NCBI GenBank assembly: GCA_003522805.1
Contig: DPIB01000195.1
Coordinates: forward strand, 1-8,059
Reading direction: 5' to 3'
Length of the DNA stretch: 8,059 nt
Origin: Fervidobacterium sp.
GTDB taxonomy: Bacteria; Thermotogota; Thermotogae; Thermotogales; Fervidobacteriaceae
Position numbers and translations under genes: made by a program. The notes under the pieces are model-generated. The model worked only from the letters and a program-made list of their open reading frames with translations. It was not told the origin of the DNA and searched no databases. Of the stretch, positions 5,595 to 8,059 are shown one piece after another; position 1 is the first letter of the stretch; each line of letters starts with the position of its first letter.

Positions 5595-6158
5595 TTATTT
5601 TCTCTTCTTACTATAGTTATTAAGACGTGAAACTACGTCATCGGCAAACATATACATATCACCACCACGGAGTACATTACTGATTTCTCGTTTTGTCAAG
5701 AAACCCCCATATACTTCTTTGAAGAATCTTTCCTGCCATTCTTTTTCAAAATCAGCATGAGATATCATCTCATTATATTTACCTCCAAATCCCCATGATC
5801 CAGCATGAATCATAAACCGACAATTACAACATACTTCCCATCCTGAACAACCAAGAAATAATACGGTAGCCGCAGATGCACAATTACCAGAGAGAGAACC
5901 AATGGTTTGTCCTTTAGTTGTTCTCAAAGCATTATACAGCTGGATTGTAGTATCTAAGCGACCACCCGGACTGTTAAAATGAAATACGAATACATCGCGT
6001 TCTGTAGCGACATCGAGATCATGAAGTAGATCATTATACTGAGATGGTCCTCCTATTTCATCGTTAAAATAATAAGTTCTACGGATATTAAGCGTATCTG
6101 TGTAACACTTAAACTCAGGTGAAAGGTCAACCATAGGTTCCATAAGATGTTCGTTCAT
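5595..6158 (-). CDS. ClpP-like serine protease
   Basis: The 187-aa length matches the ClpP family (about 190-200). The fold markers are in order: FHFNSPGG (59-66, oxyanion-loop region), GNCASAA with the nucleophile S95, MIHAG with H118, and D167 in GGDMYMFADD as the probable third triad member. ClpP normally forms a double-ring peptidase fed by an AAA+ unfoldase (ClpX/A/C); none is encoded here, so a phage enzyme would work alone or use a host chaperone. Phage ClpP-like enzymes near capsid genes are often head-maturation proteases, but here it sits between an unknown gene and dUTPase, far from any visible structural gene. It starts at ATG 6158 behind AAAAGGAG. Its stop TAA is part of TAAGGAG, the ribosome-binding site of dut. 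Confidence 0.88.
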   Translation of the reverse strand: MNEHLMEPMVDLSPEFKCYTDTLNIRRTYYFNDEIGGPSQYNDLLHDLDVATERDVFVFHFNSPGGRLDTTIQLYNALRTTKGQTIGSLSGNCASAATVLFLGCSGWEVCCNCRFMIHAGSWGFGGKYNEMISHADFEKEWQERFFKEVYGGFLTKREISNVLRGGDMYMFADDVVSRLNNYSKKRK

Positions 6159-6168
6159 AAATCTCCTT

Positions 6169-6465
6169 TTACATCGCTAGTATTTTAAGTTTCATTGCAG
6201 TAATATTGGGCATGAAACAGTATCCCATAAACATAAGATATGCAACATCATTCCCAGTAAGTTCTACTTCATCCAAAAAATTGAGAAATTCCTCCCCAGC
6301 ATTGAATGTGGTATTACTTTTTGCCCTTTTTTCTATGATTTTAGATAGATGTTGTAAAAGGAAATCTGCTCTCTCTCCAGAAACAAACCCTTCATAACTT
6401 GCATTTGAGGGGGACATAATTTTATCTTCATCCAAATCCATCTGTAAGATAAATGATTTTTCCAT
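6169..6465 (-). CDS. Hypothetical 98-aa protein, first gene behind P2
   Basis: I do not recognise it. It starts at ATG 6465 with AAAAGGAG six bases upstream. The N-terminus is acidic (QMDLDEDKIM). A central helix-rich stretch (ADFLLQHLSKIIEKRAK) follows, and the C-terminal third is hydrophobic (NDVAYLMFMGYCFMPNITAMKLKILAM). That tail is broken by polar residues and could be a buried core rather than a true membrane segment. The stop codon TAA lies in the TAAAAGGAG that serves as the ribosome-binding site of the ClpP-like gene, so the two are probably translationally coupled. Confidence 0.7.
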   Translation of the reverse strand: MEKSFILQMDLDEDKIMSPSNASYEGFVSGERADFLLQHLSKIIEKRAKSNTTFNAGEEFLNFLDEVELTGNDVAYLMFMGYCFMPNITAMKLKILAM

Positions 6466-6488
6466 ATTCTACTCCTTTTACTCTACAT

Positions 6489-6518
6489 AATATAACATAA
6501 ACCGTTACTTTGTGTCAA
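6489..6518 (-). promoter_or_regulatory. Promoter P2 (TTGACA / 18 bp / TGT-TATATT)
   Basis: In the 56-bp gap before the 98-aa gene, the minus strand has TTGACA (6518-6513), an 18-bp spacer and TATATT (6494-6489), with TGT forming an extended -10. The start would be near 6482, a leader of only about 17 nt before ATG 6465. It is the probable start of the long operon running through dut and the recombination genes. No hairpin accompanies it. Confidence 0.75.
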
Positions 6519-6521
6519 TAA

Positions 6522-6860
6522 CTAATTAGAATCTTTTTCTGATACAAAAGACAGTACGCTTTTAATGTCTATGGATTCTCCTGCTTTTGCGCGTAGCACG
6601 GCTTCCTTCGAGAGTCGTTCCTCAAATGTATCTATATCTATAACAACACATTCAATTCCGTTTTCAGCACACTTTAGAGCAAGATCGAAGTTAGCTTTTT
6701 CTATATCATCAATCATTCCGCACAAACCAACACCACCTATTAGTGTTATAACAATAGCGAATATTACACTTAAAATAGGAATATCATCGTGCGTCACTCC
6801 AAGAACACATCCAGACACCATAATTAAAGCAACAATCACTAATACACCAACCACTATCAT
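6522..6860 (-). CDS. Small membrane protein, function unknown (112 aa)
   Basis: Starts at ATG 6860 with GGAGGT five bases upstream. Residues about 1-22 and 27-50 are strongly hydrophobic and look like two membrane segments joined by a short GVTHDDIP turn. The remaining 60 residues are soluble and charged (DIEKANFDLALKCAENG, then an ECVVIDIDTFEERL stretch). V15-S16-G17-C18 resembles a lipobox, but the N-terminus has no basic residues before the hydrophobic core, so a lipoprotein is less likely than a two-pass membrane protein. It is co-transcribed with the 79-aa gene from P1. No family is recognised; a role at the host membrane during infection is only a guess. Confidence 0.72.
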   Translation of the reverse strand: MIVVGVLVIVALIMVSGCVLGVTHDDIPILSVIFAIVITLIGGVGLCGMIDDIEKANFDLALKCAENGIECVVIDIDTFEERLSKEAVLRAKAGESIDIKSVLSFVSEKDSN

Positions 6861-6865
6861 ACAAT

Positions 6866-6885
6866 ACCTCCGTAAATAATAAGAG
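6866..6885 (-). repeat. Leader repeat copy 2 (RBS of 112-aa gene)
   Basis: The 20 bases before the 112-aa gene match the leader of the 79-aa gene (7144-7163) at 19 of 20 positions. On the minus strand both read CTCTTATTATTTA, then C or T, then GGAGGT. It contains the Shine-Dalgarno sequence. Confidence 0.8.
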
Positions 6886-6898
6886 TATTCTCAAACAA

Positions 6899-7138
6899 CT
6901 AAGGAGCTACTATTTCAGTATAGGGCTCTTTAGTCAGCCCATACTTCTTAATCCATTTATAATGTTTCTTTCCGGCTCTACGAGCTGTCCATTTGAAACG
7001 ATACTCCTTTGCATAAACACGAAATGGATAGTAATAACCATCTTCTCCAATATAGAGATTAACCACAGCCGCAGAATTACATACACGTAAACAATATTTC
7101 CCATTACGCTCAAACATTTCAATAAACATTTCCTTCAT
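6899..7138 (-). CDS. Hypothetical 79-aa basic phage protein
   Basis: I do not recognise this protein. It starts at ATG 7138 behind a good GGAGGT site with 5-nt spacing. The first half reads like a small beta-rich domain (KYCLRVCNSAAVVNLYIGEDG). The second half is rich in aromatic and basic residues (YRFKWTARRAGKKHYKWIKKYG), which would suit nucleic-acid or acidic-partner binding, but that is only inference. No membrane segment or metal motif is visible. It is the first gene behind promoter P1. Its leader is shared, 19 of 20 bases, with the next gene, so the two may be regulated or have been copied together. Confidence 0.7.
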   Translation of the reverse strand: MKEMFIEMFERNGKYCLRVCNSAAVVNLYIGEDGYYYPFRVYAKEYRFKWTARRAGKKHYKWIKKYGLTKEPYTEIVAP

Positions 7139-7143
7139 AATAC

Positions 7144-7163
7144 ACCTCCATAAATAATAAGAG
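7144..7163 (-). repeat. Leader repeat copy 1 (RBS of 79-aa gene)
   Basis: Copy 1 of the direct repeat also found at 6866-6885, differing at one base. It includes the GGAGGT ribosome-binding site. Its first five bases (7163-7159) are also the tail of the second arm of the inverted repeat at P1. Confidence 0.8.
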
Positions 7164-7203
7164 CTTCCTTACAGATATTAGTATACCATATAAGGAAGCT
7201 CTT
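7159..7203 (-). terminator. 13-bp inverted repeat around P1, possible nrdD terminator
   Basis: Arms 7191-7203 and 7159-7171 are perfect 13-base inverted copies (AAGAGCTTCCTTA on the minus strand) with a 19-nt loop. RNA read through from nrdD would form the hairpin, followed by a moderately U-rich stretch (ATTATTTA). RNA starting at P1 (about 7173) would contain only the second arm. It could be a terminator for nrdD or an operator over the promoter; the U tract is weaker than in a classical terminator. Confidence 0.6.
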
Positions 7204-7208
7204 GTCAA
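7180..7208 (-). promoter_or_regulatory. Promoter P1 (TTGACA / 17 bp / TGG-TATACT)
   Basis: On the minus strand TTGACA (7208-7203) is followed by a 17-bp spacer and TATACT (7185-7180). TGG just upstream of the -10 box makes it an extended -10. The start of transcription should be near 7173, giving a leader of about 35 nt before the 79-aa gene. The promoter sits inside a long inverted repeat (7159-7203), with the -10 box in the loop. Confidence 0.82.
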
Positions 7209-7219
7209 GTGGAAAATTT

Positions 7220-8059
7220 CTAATTTTTATGATAGTACCGTAAACCAGCTTCTCTTTGTCGTGGTTCAGAAAAAGACTTAATCTTTTTAAGATATCCTAT
7301 AATTCTAGTAGCATAATCTACATCAGCAGAGCCACATTTAGAACACACATTCCTTGTATTCATATCTATGTAGCCACACCCGTTACAACACGTTGATTTA
7401 ACATTATACGTCCAATAAGATGATCCGGCATCTATAGCTTTCTGCATAATCTTTTTCCATGTTCCAGCATTAGGAATTTCATTAAAATTTAAGTGCACCG
7501 CAGAGCCACCATCCAAATACTGTAGAACATCACCTCCATGCATAGTAAATTTATCAGCAAAATCTAAAGTGTCATCCTCTACTTTATACAGATAGCTATT
7601 GTAACAATCTCGCGGTACTACATATCCATCCTTTTTATCCCATTTTGCAAATTTTACACCAAGATTTTCTGCTGGAACAAGTTCAGTATTTATCATAACA
7701 CTTCTTCCTAACAATTCTGTATAATGCTTTGCAGAAACCTTATTTTCAGTGGAAATCGTATCAAAAATAGTTTTCACCCACCCAAGATAATCATCATTAG
7801 GAGAAATTTCATATCCAAGAAATTCTGCCGCTTCCACCATACCATTTATACCAACTGTAACATATTGCTTATCCAGAGATATGTATCCCTCATCATACGC
7901 TGGAAGCAATCGAGCATCTTCCATCTCTTGCATAAGTATACGATATGCAATAAGATACCTATGTACATCACGCACCTTTTCAGGGAGATCAATTCCATCT
8001 TGAATAATACGATTCATATTCAAGGTAATAACTTTCATACTACCAGTCATCATACCCGT
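7220..8059 (-). CDS. nrdD: Anaerobic (class III) ribonucleoside-triphosphate reductase, C-terminal part
   Basis: The 5' end lies outside the window; the frame is open to the edge (Thr-Gly before the first visible Met), so about 279 C-terminal residues are present of a family usually about 600-700 long. Numbering from the Met codon at 8053, a zinc-ribbon pair C223-x2-C226 and C237-x2-C240 precedes RIIGYL, whose G253 is the expected glycyl-radical residue. The segment GSMKVITLNMNRI resembles the conserved GSxxVVTINLPRI stretch of the family, and NTELVPAENLGVKFAKWD is also typical. Family knowledge: the enzyme reduces NTPs to dNTPs without oxygen after activation by the radical-SAM protein NrdG. 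The catalytic loop cysteine would lie upstream, and NrdG is not in the window. The gene ends 12 bp before a promoter. Identity is secure; whether the whole gene is intact cannot be seen. Confidence 0.93.
   Translation of the reverse strand, partial: TGMMTGSMKVITLNMNRIIQDGIDLPEKVRDVHRYLIAYRILMQEMEDARLLPAYDEGYISLDKQYVTVGINGMVEAAEFLGYEISPNDDYLGWVKTIFDTISTENKVSAKHYTELLGRSVMINTELVPAENLGVKFAKWDKKDGYVVPRDCYNSYLYKVEDDTLDFADKFTMHGGDVLQYLDGGSAVHLNFNEIPNAGTWKKIMQKAIDAGSSYWTYNVKSTCCNGCGYIDMNTRNVCSKCGSADVDYATRIIGYLKKIKSFSEPRQREAGLRYYHKN

Noticed and set aside
5666..5695. TTGACA on the minus strand inside the ClpP-like gene, with TGTACT 17 bp downstream
   Set aside because: The -10 match is only 4 of 6 and the site lies in the middle of a conserved coding region, so it is probably chance. 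TTGACA at about 3390 and 4415 lacks any -10 box.
6522..6529. Palindrome CTAATTAG at the end of the 112-aa gene
   Set aside because: Eight bases of AT-rich palindrome with no loop or U tract; expected by chance and not a usable terminator.
1..8059. tRNA genes, CRISPR repeats, IS ends or attachment sites
   Set aside because: No cloverleaf, regularly spaced repeat, transposase or integrase was seen; genes fill nearly the whole window.

Overview
The window is part of an AT-rich tailed-phage (or prophage) genome. All supported genes lie on the minus strand, tightly packed with overlapping or near-overlapping ends, so transcription runs from high to low coordinates. Shine-Dalgarno sites are strong (AAGGAG, GGAGG) and often share bases with the stop codon of the gene before. 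Three housekeeping-type promoters have a perfect TTGACA -35 box. This fits a phage of a Gram-positive (Firmicutes-like) host. The oxygen-sensitive class III ribonucleotide reductase points to an anaerobic host. Both host statements are inference; no host gene is present.

Layout in transcription order. (1) The window opens inside nrdD, of which only the C-terminal part is present (8059-7220). (2) A promoter nested inside a 13-bp inverted repeat (7159-7208) precedes two small unknown genes: a 79-aa protein (7138-6899) and a 112-aa membrane protein (6860-6522). (3) A second promoter (6518-6489) starts the main operon: an unknown 98-aa protein, a ClpP-like serine protease, dUTPase, a strong hairpin, a DUF3310 / T7 gp1.7-like protein, a divergent ThyX-like protein, a UvsY-like recombination mediator, a gp32-like ssDNA-binding protein, a UvsX/RecA-like recombinase, a 64-aa acidic protein and an HNH nuclease. 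(4) A consensus promoter overlapping the end of the HNH gene, with a terminator-like hairpin beside it, precedes a 328-aa protein with an N-terminal winged-helix-like domain, four predicted membrane segments and a coiled coil (1030-44).

The genes fit two linked jobs. The first is deoxynucleotide supply: ribonucleotide reductase, dUTPase giving dUMP, a probable thymidylate synthase relative, and a possible nucleotide kinase. The second is T4-style homologous recombination: mediator, ssDNA-binding protein and recombinase, encoded side by side.

The most interesting points are regulatory and architectural. The uvsX-like gene has its Shine-Dalgarno sequence on the far side of an 11-bp hairpin, which would bring it to normal spacing if folded. 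Two promoters are placed so that only read-through RNA, not newly started RNA, would form the neighbouring terminator-like hairpin. The last gene joins a DNA-binding-like domain to a membrane and coiled-coil module. No tRNA, CRISPR array, IS element or intergenic stretch over 100 bases was seen.
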